Part shown: piece by piece, positions 10,431-23,210 of the stretch
Layout: each line of letters begins with the position of its first letter
Numbering within the stretch: position 1 is the stretch's first letter
DNA from: Apteryx mantelli
Lineage: Eukaryota > Chordata > Aves > Apterygiformes > Apterygidae
NCBI RefSeq assembly: GCF_036417845.1
Contig: NC_089981.1
Span: 82,377,268 to 82,441,267, forward strand
DNA: 64,000 nucleotides
Reading direction: 5' to 3'
The notes under the pieces: model-generated
What the model was told of the DNA's origin: nothing
What the model saw: only the letters and a program-made list of their open reading frames with translations
The model's database searches: none
Translations under genes and position numbers: made by a program

Positions 10431-13095
10431 TGTTGAAAAATTCTTGTCTTGCAAGAGAAAATTCCTTAAAAAAGAGAGAAATGCATTAAATCTGTAAAAT
10501 CAAAATTGCATTTCTTCTCATCCTGCTTCTGTCCAGGGATTAGAGAGGATCTGACTTCATGTAAAATCAGAGACACTGCGCAGCCCAGGGAGTCTCTCTT
10601 GACCATTTCCAGAGCTAAAGGGGGATCAATCCAAAATACAGTGGTCTTGGTTGGGCTTCAGTGAGGCCTGTCTGAGGTGGCAGGAAAAAGGAGGCTGCGT
10701 AGGGTATTCCCACGCTTCCCTGTGCTGCTCAGCTCCATGAAGGCCTGATCTTCAGAAGGAAACATGCATGGAGAGCCGGAGAAGAGCCAGAAATTCCCTC
10801 AGGAAAGCTGTGGAGTTGTCTTTGATACCCAGTAATGTGGCCAAAGTAGGTGGGACAGGATCAGGACAGGGAAGACAGCAGACATGTCGAAGGATGGTTC
10901 ACACCTTCCCAGACCCACTATTTATAAATTAGGGGACACATGGGAGCTGCTATGATAGTCCCCCAGTGACCACAGCCACATAAGTGCCTTGTCCTCCGGG
11001 TTCCCAGCTGGAGGAGGACAGATCCTTGTTCATCCTTGATTTCTCCCCTGAACAATGTGGGAATTTGGGGAAATCATGAAAATTTTGCCAAGTAGGGGAA
11101 GCTCTCAGGAGTCCGTAACACGAAGACAGCTTTTCAGATAGCTGTGAGGAGAGGACTCCTGCTCAGAATAATATCAGCACCTGCATTCCCACCTGATTAA
11201 GTGCCTTTTCTTCTGAAGCAGTCTCCTTCATTTCCAGAGATGCATCCTTGAAATTTCCATAAGTGTCCTGTCCTCACTGAGACAGCTTTTTTCATTTAAA
11301 CTGTAAAGTATTAGTTACTATAACTTTTTTGTCTGTGGAATTGTGAAAGCTGCACTGTGGTTGGGTAGGAAGGAGGTAATTTTGTAATTCTGCCTTCTGG
11401 AATTCCTGAATGGAGACTGCTGTTTTAAACAGCAGCAGTAGCAGTTTTCTGCTGATGGTGATTTTAAGCGCCTTTAAAAAAGTCTTTGCATTTTGTGTCA
11501 GGTTGCATCTCACAATCTCTGCAGTCTTGTTATTGTTCTTACCGGCATCACAACTATCATGGGAAACCTACAAATTATTTTCTGTGTCCTTAATAAACTG
11601 AAAAATCGTAGTATGAGAGCAATTTAAAGCAACGCGTCCCTCTTTATTTATGCATAGAGGCTTCTCACTAGGAATATATATAAGCTGCTGCAAACTCCTT
11701 GCCAGAGATGTGAACACCTGCAAAATATCTCCTCAATGCTGATGTGAAGTCATTTCCTTCGCTGAATTTCTCTCACAGAGCTTGGCTGTGCTGCAGTCCC
11801 AGGACTAGGACTAGGGTTAGAAAGTGGCAAACTTCCTTCCTTTGCAGCCAGCAGGAAATAGGGACCGTACCCAGATATGGCGAAGCAGTACGAACTTGTC
11901 CAGTGTCTAGAAGAAAACACTGCCGGGTGTGAAGGGAGGTTTTGACTGATGTGGTAACAGCCAGACCAGGAGGAGGAGTGGGAAGAAGGTATTGCCTGAA
12001 ACCAAGCTAATACTTCTAGATGATCTTTAAAGGAGAAGAGCAAAAGTGAAGGGGGGTGCTGCTGGTTTGCTGTGGGCGACAGAAGTACTGCGAATGCCAG
12101 GGACCAGCAGCCCATTTCACTTGAACATCCCTCTTCATTGAGCTCTGCTGGACTCCTACAAGTGGAGCACACCACGTTAAGTTTCAGGAGCCAACTTCAT
12201 TCCCGCTGCTAATAATTGCAAATCCAGGCTCTTTTCAGAAGCTTTTACACTACAGAGTCATTCTGTTAAATTCCCACCAATTTCAGCACTTGAAGTCAGG
12301 TCTGGCTTCCACATTCTTTTATGCTGCAGCTGTGATGTTACATCCAAGTCAAAATTTGTGGGCAGCCAAAATAGCCCACACAGTCCAAGGGGTGAGAAGA
12401 CCCCTTCTGAGGCTGCCTTCATCCCCTCAGGGAGCACCTTAATGCTCCTCAAAGCCAGTGATTTAAATCCCACCTTCCCACCTATCCAAGGCAATTGAAC
12501 AGCCCTTCTGTCTTTGTTGCACAAATTTGCAAGGAGTTTTTGTCACAGAAGCAATCAAACCTTAAATATTACCTCTCCCAAGGAAACCCCCAGTGCTTTT
12601 TTGTGGCACATTGGTTATCCTGTTCACCTGGACGCTGACCACAAGCAGCAGACAAAAATTCTCATGATTTGCAGTGTGAACTTCTTAAAAGTGCAATTTG
12701 CCCTTACATGCTTAATTTGACTCCACTTTTACTACCCCAAAACAAGGGAAAGAAATTTTACCCTAGATGTATAAGGGGAACCTGACTTCCCTGGGATTTC
12801 TTCGTGCCTCTCTTTCTCTTCTGGACACTGGAAATGATGATAGGGCTTTTGCTCCTGCTGGAGGTCCGCTGAGTCTTGAGGTTCAACTCCCCTTGTTCCC
12901 TTGCAGCAGATGTTGCATCCAGACAGGCTGAGCGTGTCAGAAATCAGCCAGGAGTATATTTTACCTCCTCTTCAAAGGCGAATTACTCGCAGTGAGAGGG
13001 AGGGCAGGAAGAGGCTCCAGACGAGTGTTTCCTGCATTGATTGGCTTTCTTTTTGGAGGATGGGATAGGCGGCTCATTCCCGTTCTCATTGTACT

Positions 13096-13340
13096 CGCAT
13101 AAAAACATAGGAACTGTCATACTGGGTCAGAGCAAAGGGCCATCCAGCCCAGTATCCTGTCCCAGGCAGTGGCCAGTAGCGGATGCTCAAGGAAACATGT
13201 AAGCATCAGAGCCTGTACAGAGGTGTCCTTCCCAAGTTGTAGCCACCTGGCTTTAGCAGGCAGCAGTTTAGGGACTTTCTGCTCTGGAGGATGCGCTTGA
13301 CACCTAGTTATTAACCACAGACGCACCTGTCCTTCAGCTG
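13096..13340 (-). mobile_element. CR1-type LINE fragment, 3' part, antisense
   Basis: The phrase CATACTGGGTCAGAGCAAAG, then CCATCCAGCCCAGTATCCTG and CAGTGGCCAGTA, is the signature of a widespread sauropsid CR1 repeat read from its 3' end. A later stretch ending in ATTAACCACAGACGCACCTG and TCCTTCAGCTG matches the next block of that repeat. The element is therefore inserted in minus orientation. It is diverged and truncated, with no reverse transcriptase frame left. The family assignment rests on memory of the consensus and was not checked by search. Confidence 0.6.
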
Positions 13341-13791
13341 CGCCGGGACGTGGTCTGGCCTTAGTAAGTCTGGTGACTAATGCCAGCTTCCTCCAGGGGT
13401 AGCTAAATAGTGTATTCTAGGCTGCATGCTCTGCTCTTTTGAGTTGTCCTGGCTCCTCTGGGGACGTATTGGTTTATAGTAGCTGGGGATTTGGGCTGCA
13501 GTGCCTTTATTTCTTTAGGAAAAGACCGTGCAACCCTTTGTCTTCGCTCTGAGAGCGAGTTTCCCTAGGAGAGGCTGTCTAACCCGCCGAGGTTCATGAG
13601 CTGGGGGAGCCTGGCAAGTCTGAAGAGAGTCTCTCTCTGATGAAATTTGCTTTAGCCCGGTCAGTATTAGAGACTCCATTCAGCAATGATGGGGTTTATG
13701 GTCTTAATCTGAAGACCAGACTAACTGGTCAATATGATTGCTTTTGGTCTTGGAATCGATGGAAGGGAAAAGCTGGGTAACAAAGGCAGCC

Positions 13792-13816
13792 TTTTTTTTT
13801 TTTTAAAAAAAAAAAA
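13792..13816. repeat. T13-A12 homopolymer palindrome
   Basis: Thirteen T bases are followed immediately by twelve A bases, which makes a self-complementary tract. It could form a hairpin in single strands and is prone to length change. No attached element was recognised. Confidence 0.85.
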
Positions 13817-14269
13817 CCAAGCTCCACGTCTCTGCGCTGAATCCCTGGAGGAACGGAGCCAGTCATGTTCTTGATTCCAGTCCAGCACTTAAGGACTGTC
13901 TTTCCTCATGTCATTTCTTCAGCCCTTTAAGCATTTCTCTTCCTCTCCAGCCTCTGCCTGCCCCGTCTGTCGGGCTGAAGGTTACATAACTCATCATATT
14001 CCTCGCTATCAGTAAGTGTTTGTTGGAGGGTTTTATCACCCATGTGTTAGGTTTGTCAGTGAGTAACAAACTCCCCTCAAAACTCCTAGTGCTTGGGCTA
14101 ACGCTTTCCCTAGCTGCTTTACCAAGAGAGCTCCAGTGTCTCCTAGGCTGCCTCAAACCGGCTCTTCTCTAAAAGCCTTTGAATATTCACTCTGGGGAGA
14201 AAAAAATCCTTTTATGGTGCTGTGATATCACAGTGGAGACCTCAGACAGTAATGCTAAGTACTCTTTAT

Positions 14270-14285
14270 TAAAAAAAAAAAATAA
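14270..14285. repeat. Poly-A tract
   Basis: A tract of A bases (about 13, then TAAAA) follows CTCTTTATT. It is a simple homopolymer without a recognisable retroposon body. Confidence 0.7.
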
Positions 14286-15399
14286 AAGCAACGTTGTATC
14301 TGAAGGAGCAGCAAACCAACTATCTCAATACAGTTGGGGAATGGGAGACTAAAAATCTCCAGCCACGCGTTGACGGTCACCCTGGGACCTGAGTGAGCCG
14401 CAGGCTGGGTGCCCGCAGGGAACTGGAGCAGCAGGTCCCTGCAGCTGCACGTTCCTGTGTTTCTGGGCTGCAGAGGATTTGGCTAAGCAGTGCTTTCCCA
14501 ATGGGAGCACATCTGGGCCAAGCAGAGCTCGGCATTGTCACCCCTTGCTCAACTTCCTGCATTGTTCAGGGAACGCTGGAAGGTGCAGGTGGTTCCCGGA
14601 CTATCCGGAAGCAATCCTACATGTTTGCGCATGTCTTTCCTACCTGAAACATCCTGCAAGATGTAAGTGATTCGCATCTGGGAAAATAAATAGAGCAACG
14701 CGCCTTCTCCAAATGATGCTGTCAAAATACTTAGTAACACATTTATTTTGTTAAAATAACCTATGTACAATAGAGGCTATTAATGTGCAGTTATAATATA
14801 CAATAATTACATGTTTAAAAGAGGATAAGCAAAAGAGTACAGAATCATGTGCTGTAAATAGAAAACTAATACTGTTTACATGATTTTTTTTTTTTTAAAT
14901 AGCAAAACATAATTGCTGGAAACTGCATTTCTGAGGTTTGAAATTTTATTGCTTTGATGTGAATTTTGAAGATTTGGTTCATCTTTGAAAAAAAAACCAT
15001 GCCACTCAAAGGTCAGGCATAGCTTTCTAGTACTAATCCTTTGGTTTTATCAGCCCCATATTCCAGAAATATTGCACATTAAAATTTTTAAGAGAGAAAA
15101 ATTCGGTTGCTCTTATGAACTGAAGTAATGACTCTTTTCTTAACCTGTTAAAAACTAACTGATATGTTAGGTCCTGATTTGTGCTGAGGTCATGACATTT
15201 GCTTCACAAACAAACTCCATTAGAATAACTCGTTTCACTGTTAAGTATTGTTGAAATAGTAGGAAAAAAGAAAGGAAAGAAATTTTCTCGTCTTGGTGTT
15301 CTCAGGGAAGCAGGGAATCTCTTTGCAGTGAAATGCTTGTATTTGACAAGTGCATCAACATCATAACAGGTAAAACTGGATTCAGTTATCCTTGCACTC

Positions 15400-15612
15400 G
15401 GCGACCAGCGGAGGTCCACCTCCCTGGTCCTCGCCGGCAGCCTCCTCTTTGGTGCCCTCCCAGTCTGCAAGGTGCTGCCGAGCCCCGGGCATCCCAGCGT
15501 GACTCCACGGAGGCAGCTCCGAGCCTGCGCGCTGGGCTCGTGCCACCCTGGCAGGGCAGCGCGGCTGCCGCACTGTGCCCTGCTCTGCAGCGTTTCCCAC
15601 CTGCCCACCGTG
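15400..15612. other. GC-rich, CpG-containing island in the intergenic region
   Basis: About 210 bases of high GC content with repeated CpG (for example CTCGGCGACCAGCGG, GCCGAGCCCCGGG and GAGCCTGCGCGCTGGG) stand out against AT-rich flanks. Both strands are open here (97 and 134 codons), but neither translation resembles a known family. It may be a regulatory element or an orphan promoter of a non-coding RNA. That is inference from composition only. Confidence 0.4.
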
Positions 15613-18600
15613 GCTCACCACCTTAGGTCACTTCTGCTCATGGGCGAAGAAGGCGATGCCAGCGTCTTTCCTCTTTTGCCTAGTTTTATGTTATTGCTTA
15701 TTAATGAATTAGTATTTATGAGTTTGGGGGAAGTTTGGGCTCGTTTGCCCCGCTTGCCCAATATACCCACATGGGCTAGAGCAGTTCTGTGCCTGCTGGG
15801 TCTGTAATGCTGTTTCGGCAGCTCCCTGTTTCAGGCAGGTGCTGGGAGAGCCGACATGACAGCCCTGCTACGGTTATGGCTTAAACCCTGACCGCTTCGA
15901 CAGACTTCAGACAAAAATTTCTATGTGCTTTCGGTATAATTAGCTGTTTTGTTGAGAGACCTGGAAACTGTAGACCGGTGACAACTGTTGACTCCAGATT
16001 CACCAGAGCTGGTATTAGTGGGAGCTCAAACTGATATTTGGCAAAAATCAAATACAAATTTAAATCTGGCATCCTGAATGCTACCATTCCACAGGGATGA
16101 GATGAAATTAAGTGACACCAATGCAGTGTCAAGCTCGGCAAAGATGCCTATTCCTCTTGAATATTACGCTATTAATGTAATCGTTTTCATCTTCGGCCTC
16201 AGTAGTGGTTGGAACCAGAACTTACAAATCCAGTCTCCAAAGCCTGAGCTAAAGCTCAGATCAGCTAAGTCTCCAGATGCCTAACTTCTGCTGGAAGTCA
16301 ACAACCAGCAGCCAAAAGGTATAAAACATTCTTGGAGCTGGCTCAATGCGTCTGTGTGCTGAAAGCTTGGACAGCCAGAATAATAGGGCAGAAAAGGAGG
16401 AAACTTAACAAAGAAATTCTCAAATGCTTTCCACATAAGTCACATGTGGACCCCATTGAAATTTTCCATTGTCTCCATAAGAATCAAAATGAAGCCAACA
16501 TACAGCATCTTTAAAAATGCTGCCCTAAAATTATAGTTAGAAGAGGCAGCCAAACACTGCATTATGGTCCGTACGTTCTGGAAGAGAGGGGAGAACATCC
16601 TCAGAATCTATTCTTGTTAACAGATAGTTTTAAAGTCAAAGAGATTTTTTTGCCATTGACAGCAATTCATAGAATTTTTGCTTGTTTCTCTGCGATATGC
16701 TCATTTTCCAGTTACAACGAGGTTCATGTTCTGATTCTTTTCACTGTTGTGTTGGGATTCCTAGACTTGCCCAGGAAAAATATATCCTTGTGCATGTTTC
16801 TGAAAGCTTTAAGGGAAACTGCAAAATAGAATTTAAACAATTTTTCATGGTAGTTATGGGAGTCCCCTTAAATCTTAAAATGAAATTTAACTTTTAGGAT
16901 CAAACTGTCTGACTGTGGCTCTGGGCACTGATTTTACAGCACTCGCCTGAAGCAGAAGAATAGACGCTATTTTGCTATTGCATTCATTACTCCTCATCAG
17001 TGCTTTTGTTCCACCTTCTTGATGCAAAAATGTTTCTATTCATGTCTTGTTTTGCTAGGTGAGGAGAGTTCAGATCACAAGCCATTACCGGAAATAGTGG
17101 GAGACTTTTTCCTGCCTTCAGAGGAGAGTTTATTCCCTACAAGGAAAGTTAGTATTTTTAATAGGGTTTTTGTCTTCATTTTTACACAGAGCACAAATGT
17201 GTCTGGAAGTCATCTGTCATAGGTTGCTCTGTGCTCACCTCCTGTCACAGCAGACGCTCCTCCATTCCTGCTAGAGTTGTGAACCAAGAAAACATTCTGT
17301 TATTTCCAGGTTTCTTTTTTAAGCAGCATAAAATGCATTACAAATTCTCTTTAGGGAAAAGGAAAATATAGGGCATGTGCAGCCTGATTCCTGTATTCTA
17401 CCTATTTATTGAACAAATGGGCCGGCCAACATTAGCATATGTTGCATTGCTTTGGTGGAGAAAGCAAATGAGCTTTCAAACAGATTTGGCTTGAGATGAA
17501 CTGATGCCATTACAATTTAGTTTTAATCCGGATGAAGTTTCAATACTGTGAATCAAGATGCGCTTACTGTGCCGCTGTGAAAATAAAGCTGCAGAAAACG
17601 GCATGGGCTACAACAAATAAGCTACATGAGCAAGGAGGCATCTTTCATGTCTGAATTAGAGGGACATTTTTATTAGAAAGCAGCAGCTCGCTCAGTGAAA
17701 ACATCTGCTAGACACACACTGTCAGTATAATTGGCTTCTGTGTTCCTTGCTACGTACAAGACTGGGTGTGATGAGGGGAGGCAGCAGTAGAAATTATTTG
17801 CAAGCATTTCTGCAACCTTTTCCAAGCTCCTTCAAAGGGTTCTCAAACTGTGTCTCTGGAGTCATGGAACAATATCTTGGATGAGATTTTGACAGCTTGC
17901 TTTCAGTGGGAAATGAAGCCCATCCATCTTTATCAACAGACACTTGCCAGGAGTGAAACTTCCCCTCTGCACATGGCAGAGATTTGCCTGCCCCCGAGGG
18001 GGAGCTTTTAGCTCCTTGCCTGGAATTGTGTTGCAATGATTGTTTCTGCGGAATTGCGCTTGGTTTGTGTGGTGACATGCTCAAGGCTTGACTTCTTTCC
18101 CAGTTCATTACTTGTTTCTTCTCCACCATGCTGCCTTAGACTTTGCAGATATCTGACAGATTGTGCTGCTGGGCAGGACAGAACACTGGCTGATTTGTAC
18201 AGCATGCTGGGAATGCGAAATCACTGCTTTTTGGGGGGACACAGGTCACCATCATCACTAAAGGAGCTAGAAGAGATTTTGTTGTAGACTAAGTACATGG
18301 ACGGATCACTAAAGGCCCTGTTCAGGCTCCCTCATTTACATGAGTGGTACCATTGGGACTGAAGGAGACACGAAGTTGGAGACAATTCCTTGCGAAGCAA
18401 GATTCTCTGCAGTGTGGGGAAGACTGCCATAATCTGGCTCCTTAATAAATGCATTCAAAATAATTTCATTACATATTAAGATGCGATGCTATATTTAAGT
18501 CTTTGTTTATTTTGAACTGAAGCAGTGCTTTAAAAGAGAAAAAAAGGTGAGAAATATCAATGACAGCTGCTGAAATGATTGTTTTGGTTGTCTTGCTGGC

Positions 18601-20525
18601 CTCCATGGGAATTCTGCAGTTCCTGCAGCAACAGGAGGTTCCTGTCTCAGCTACGCTAACCCTTTGTGTCAGGCTCTCTCCTGGCTTATTAATGGTGCAG
18701 AAGGTTAGCATCAGGTCTGGTGCTTGTGTAAGTCAAGGGAAAGATTCACCTCATGCCATTGTCATTCAAGGCAATGGGATACAAAAGCTTTTAGTTCCTT
18801 GGTCTGATGTGATAGATTGTTCTTCGTGAGCTACATGCTACTGTGACAGTGGGTATTTAAAGGGCAGAGAGAGAAGATCTGAGAGTGTTTGCCACCTTGA
18901 ACAAGCAGAGTGAGCTTCTTAGCTTGAAAACTGCTCCCTGCTGCTCCTGGAGGATGCACGTACATGGGGTCTATACCTCTTTGAGCAAGGTCCTTGATGG
19001 ACCTGTGAAGGATTGGATCCTTGTTTGCATGCTCTCACGATCTTTCCTGAGCCCTGGAAGGCATAGGGTGAACTGTGGAAACCTTTGTGGAATGTCCTTC
19101 AGGTCAAGATGGAAGTGGTGATATGGCACAAGTGGTGTTTTAACAACGATCTAGTGGGGAGTGATTTCTGTAGGCTGTTTTAGTGTGATAACAAGTCTCC
19201 AGTGTATTGGTATTCCTTGCAGGAGTCTGTATGAAAACGCTTTGGGACCTCTATCTATTTGAAACTACTAATTAAGGCTAACAAATCCTGATAGAACATT
19301 AAGGTTTCAGAAGAGGCCAAAGGAGACGGGTTTTCTAGGATCTAGCAGATTTTTTTAGTTATGGACGCTTTTGAAATGAAAGCTGACTACTAACAAAAGT
19401 AGCTCTGTCGAGAAAGGCTTTGACATCGGTTGCATTAAGGAGACATTGTCAAATAGGTTCCTGGAAAGGTTTATGCCCTTTACAGTTCTCCTAACTGTGT
19501 TCCTTCGAAGATGGAATCAGGGTCTGATTTCCAGCTAATCTTACAGTGAGAAAACCCAACTCCTTTCACCTGGCAAACCTTTACCAATTTTCTTGTTACT
19601 AAAGGTGCTTAAAAATAACTTGCAGTTTCTCCTTCTTGCCTTATGCCTGTGCTTGCACTGTGCCTGCTGTTTTGATATTTCTGAAAATAAGCTTTGCTGC
19701 CTGTTCACACACCATCTGTTGACTCTTAGGAAAGGTATTAGGTATGATTTGCCAGATAGTCAGTGAGTCTCCTTAAGTCTGCTTACAATGTATTTCTAAA
19801 GCCTATTGGCCTGTGCTATTCCTCCCTTCCCAGAACAACAGTGTAAAAGGGCAGATCCTTGAATAAATGCCACATCGCATGGATAAGTGCGTGTACATAG
19901 CCTAACACAGGAATAATGTTTGTGGGACCTGTATTAATGATGTCCATTTTTAAAACGTTTATTTCTGTTGGCAGCAAAATTAAAAATAAATGGAGAGTGG
20001 AAGCTGTTTCTTAGTGGATTTTAACCACACTCTCAACCTTGCAGTGCCCAAATGTCAATTTTTGGTCACTATTGACTTGAAAAACTTGCAATTTTACTGC
20101 CTCACAAACTTGATATGCTTGACTTTGTAAGTGCAGAGAAAAGCCTCCTTTGCCTTAACATTTCATGTGTGCATAATAATACTTTTCTATCTGCTTTCAG
20201 TGCTATGCAATGATTTGTTCAGGGTTCTGTAGCTTAATACATTAGGATAGTAGCATTTTAGCTTCTACATCACAGTATGTTTTTTCATTAGTTTTCCTCA
20301 AACTACTGCAGTTATATTAATGCTATAACTGCCTATTTCATTTTTGATTTAATGTGCCTATCCTATGCTGTACCACAAGTATTAATAGGCACCCCTGATA
20401 CTAGGTGGCACACAAAAATGTCATTTGATTTTTTGTGGCTTTCTCTGATGCATGCCGGGATTGCTATATTGCACTTTTCCAATGTGCTCGTTATTTTATG
20501 ATAAGCTCAGCTGTCAGTCTCAATT

Positions 20526-20531
20526 TTTATT
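20526..20531 (-). terminator. RHOJ: Alternative RHOJ polyadenylation signal candidate
   Basis: An AATAAA hexamer on the minus strand lies about 2.7 kb after the RHOJ stop codon and 168 bases beyond the nearer candidate at 20694. The choice between them cannot be made from sequence alone. Confidence 0.2.
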
Positions 20532-20693
20532 TCCTCTTCATTTTGTGAAGCTATAAGAATATCTGTCAGCTCCAACCTGAGAGTTTGCATTGCACTTCAG
20601 CTAAAACAGGCTTCACTTACTTTACCCAGAGACATGTACATATGCTAGCACTCCACAGCAACCTGAATCAGGTGCAACAAATGATTGTCCTAT

Positions 20694-20699
20694 TTTATT
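20694..20699 (-). terminator. RHOJ: Candidate RHOJ polyadenylation signal
   Basis: This is the first AATAAA hexamer I could find on the minus strand downstream of the RHOJ stop codon, about 2.5 kb away. That is in the range of the long mammalian RHOJ 3' UTR. A weaker ATTAAA could precede it. Assigned by position and hexamer only. Confidence 0.3.
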
Positions 20700-21577
20700 T
20701 CCACTGAAGTAAATGGCAGCACAGCGGAGCTCTAACTCTTTTCTCTGAAATCTGTTGAAAGCCTTTTTCTCTTTTTTTTTGTTTTTGTTTCAGTGGACTT
20801 ATGGTCAGGTTGTAAATCAGCAAACATTCCCTATGTATTTCTGTATTTAATCCACTCCTTGTTTTCCTCATGCTCCTCTGATATCTTTATACAGGTTATA
20901 GTTGAGCTGACTGCCCGTGTCCCAGCTGCGTGAATACTCACTGCTACGCGTGGGGACGGCAGTGCAGCCTCTGCGGCACGACATTAACTCCTTCACCAGA
21001 CTTCAGCCCTATCCTCACTCTGAGCTGTTCTACCGGTCTGGCTATTTGAAGCAAATGTCGGGGACGTAATAAAGCCAAATACAGAATATGCACAATGAAT
21101 GCCAACAGTAAAGGAAATCTTGCTTTTGTACATCTTTGATTTATCACAACTTCATTTTCATCCGTGCTAGTGCGCAGTGGGAAGAGACGGTTAGTGCAAG
21201 TCTGCTGGGTAAAAGCAACAAGACAGTTACACAAAACTTGATCGTGTTGGTGTCTGCTTGGAAGTGTTTTGGGGTGTCTGATTTGGTTTCTGCTGGTGTC
21301 CATGATAAACAAAAATTGTGCTAGAGTGAAAGGAGGAGCTTGCATCCATAAGCTTCAGTGGCTGCTGGATTGGGCATTGCATCCCTTCTCTGTACCCACG
21401 GTACAGTTCTTATTCAAGGCCCTGCAGAAGTCACTAATTGCTCTGACCAAGTGAGCGCTGGGTCTATAATTCACTGCTAATCACAGAGTTGTGCAGACTC
21501 GTGCTCAGTGCTCAGTGGTTGGAGAGGAGGGGGCTCGCAGCGCCGAGGGGGGCTGCTGCCCCAGGGTAGAAGGCTGC

Positions 21578-21603
21578 ACTTCTGTTATTTACTTCTGCTA
21601 TTT
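21578..21603. repeat. 13-bp tandem repeat, two units
   Basis: ACTTCTGTTATTT is followed directly by ACTTCTGCTATTT, with one T/C difference, and then by the partial unit ACTTACT. It is a small local duplication. Confidence 0.8.
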
Positions 21604-22148
21604 ACTTACTCTTAGCAGCTCTGGAAATGCTTGCTAGAGCCGCTGCTTTTGCAAGGAGTTACACGAGAAGTCTTGAAACCTGTATTTGTTGGCACTGTGA
21701 TTTTCTGCTCGGGAAATGAAGCCCCTAACAAGACAGTTTCACGGCATTGTCAGGGTACCTGAAGGCAGATGCGAGTAGCAAGATGCCCTTAGAGTTCACC
21801 TCCGCGCATCTGCGTAGCTGCGATGTGCAGACGAACAGGCTCCCTGGAGAGGCTGTAGCGGAAAGGCACGCTTCGTCTCGACAGCGAGGAGCGCTTGCAG
21901 GCAGCTTCCTTTCCCTTAAGGGTTGGCCTTGCCCTCTCTGCACTGTCTGCTGCAGCCCAGCTTTCTGCAGTTCTTGTGAAAGTTCATTCCTGAGGACCAC
22001 AGCCACTTCATAGTAACGAAGATGGGAAAATGGGAACAAAAGAAGAAATAATGAACAGTGGGGGAAGACGAGGCAGGAGGGACTATAGTTAATCGACATG
22101 TTTACAACCCCACCTTGATGGGTTACTTTACAAGAAAACCTCCTTTTC

Positions 22149-22178
22149 TTTCTTCTTCTTCTTCTTTTTTTTTTTTTT
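22149..22178. repeat. (CTT)n and poly-T tract
   Basis: About five CTT units run into fourteen T bases, giving a pyrimidine-only strand. It lies in the probable RHOJ 3' UTR, where the transcript would read as poly-A followed by AAG repeats. Confidence 0.8.
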
Positions 22179-23210
22179 CAAAGCAATCAGATCACCTTAA
22201 AACCCTTGAAATCAGCATGACCTTTGGCATTTTGGGTTTTTGTTATTTTCCTCTCTTGGGTGAGATGTGGAAATCCAGCTGCTCTACACAGTAAATTTTC
22301 AGTTGCCATTGCAATGTGACTCTTTCGGGTTCTCAGAGCGGAAAGGAGGTTGTTCCACACTGGCGTTTCATCTCTAGGGCAATATTCTTTGGTGGCAGAA
22401 TTTCTTTGTTTCAGTACATTAACGCAATAGTTTTCACTAGCTCTGCTCTTCCTCTCCCAGCTTATGGAAACATGGCTCAGCCTGAACATTCGCCTGTAAA
22501 AATACAGTTATTTGCATTTTTTTTGTTGTAAGAACATTCCTTAAGTCTGGAGGTAAATGTTGATCCATTTTGATAGCTTGGGTGAAGCGACATACTGACA
22601 CTGTGAAGTTTCACTGTTAAGTGAAAACAAGCTGCAATTGCTCCACCTTTACTTTCATGTAGTTTGAACAAACTAAAGTATATCCTGAACTAGCGAGTCT
22701 TACAAGAAAAGTAACTTAAAAGTACATCCTACGTATAGTGTATATCTTACATATTAGAAATCTACAGATCTCCATGTGCTTTCAGTCAATTCAGATTCAA
22801 TTCCTAAGTACTCTAAGTTCCTAATTTTGATCAATCCTTGCTTAAGGCCACAAATGGAGTTTCTCTTGTTTCTTTTACCACCTTTAATTCTTTGTTTGTT
22901 TTTTTTTCCACACAGCATCTTCCCCTTATTCCTAAGGTGAAGACTCAAGCAGGAGCAGGCATCCCGGTTTACATTGGCTCAGCGCAGTCTGCAGCAGGCT
23001 GCGTACAACTCTGGAGGATTAGGAAAGCACATAGACTTAGGTTGGCCTAGTGTGATACAGCTTGGAGGTTTCACAGAACGGAGGGCTCTTCTTTGGGTAA
23101 AAAGGACCCCTTTCTGGTCATGTTCCCCGTTTCAGTTGCATGTGACCTTCATTGCCTTTCTAACCTGCTTGGTTTCATTGAACTCGTCTCACTTTTCTGT
23201 TCGAGTGACT

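Larger units (their letters stand above)
9762..20693. other. Intergenic region between convergent GPHB5 and RHOJ
   Basis: The start of this stretch must contain the GPHB5 3' UTR, but its end is not clear. The nearest signals are ATTAAA at 10485 and AATAAA at 11592, and neither is convincing. The rest carries decayed repeats (near 10.3 kb and a CR1 fragment at 13.1 kb), homopolymer tracts at 13.8, 14.3 and 14.9 kb, and one GC-rich island at 15.4-15.6 kb. No protein family was recognised on either strand. Confidence 0.6.
20700..23210 (-). other. RHOJ: Probable RHOJ 3' untranslated region
   Basis: The stretch lies between the RHOJ stop codon and the first downstream AATAAA on the minus strand. 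It holds no recognisable coding sequence. Within it are a two-unit 13-bp tandem repeat (21578-21603) and a CTT/T-rich tract (22149-22178). Extent is inferred. RNA evidence would be needed to fix the 3' end. Confidence 0.4.

Noticed and set aside
10485-10490. ATTAAA as the GPHB5 polyadenylation signal
   Set aside because: It is a variant hexamer just after a decayed repeat, about 720 bases past the stop, with no downstream GU-rich support that I could identify. Not asserted.
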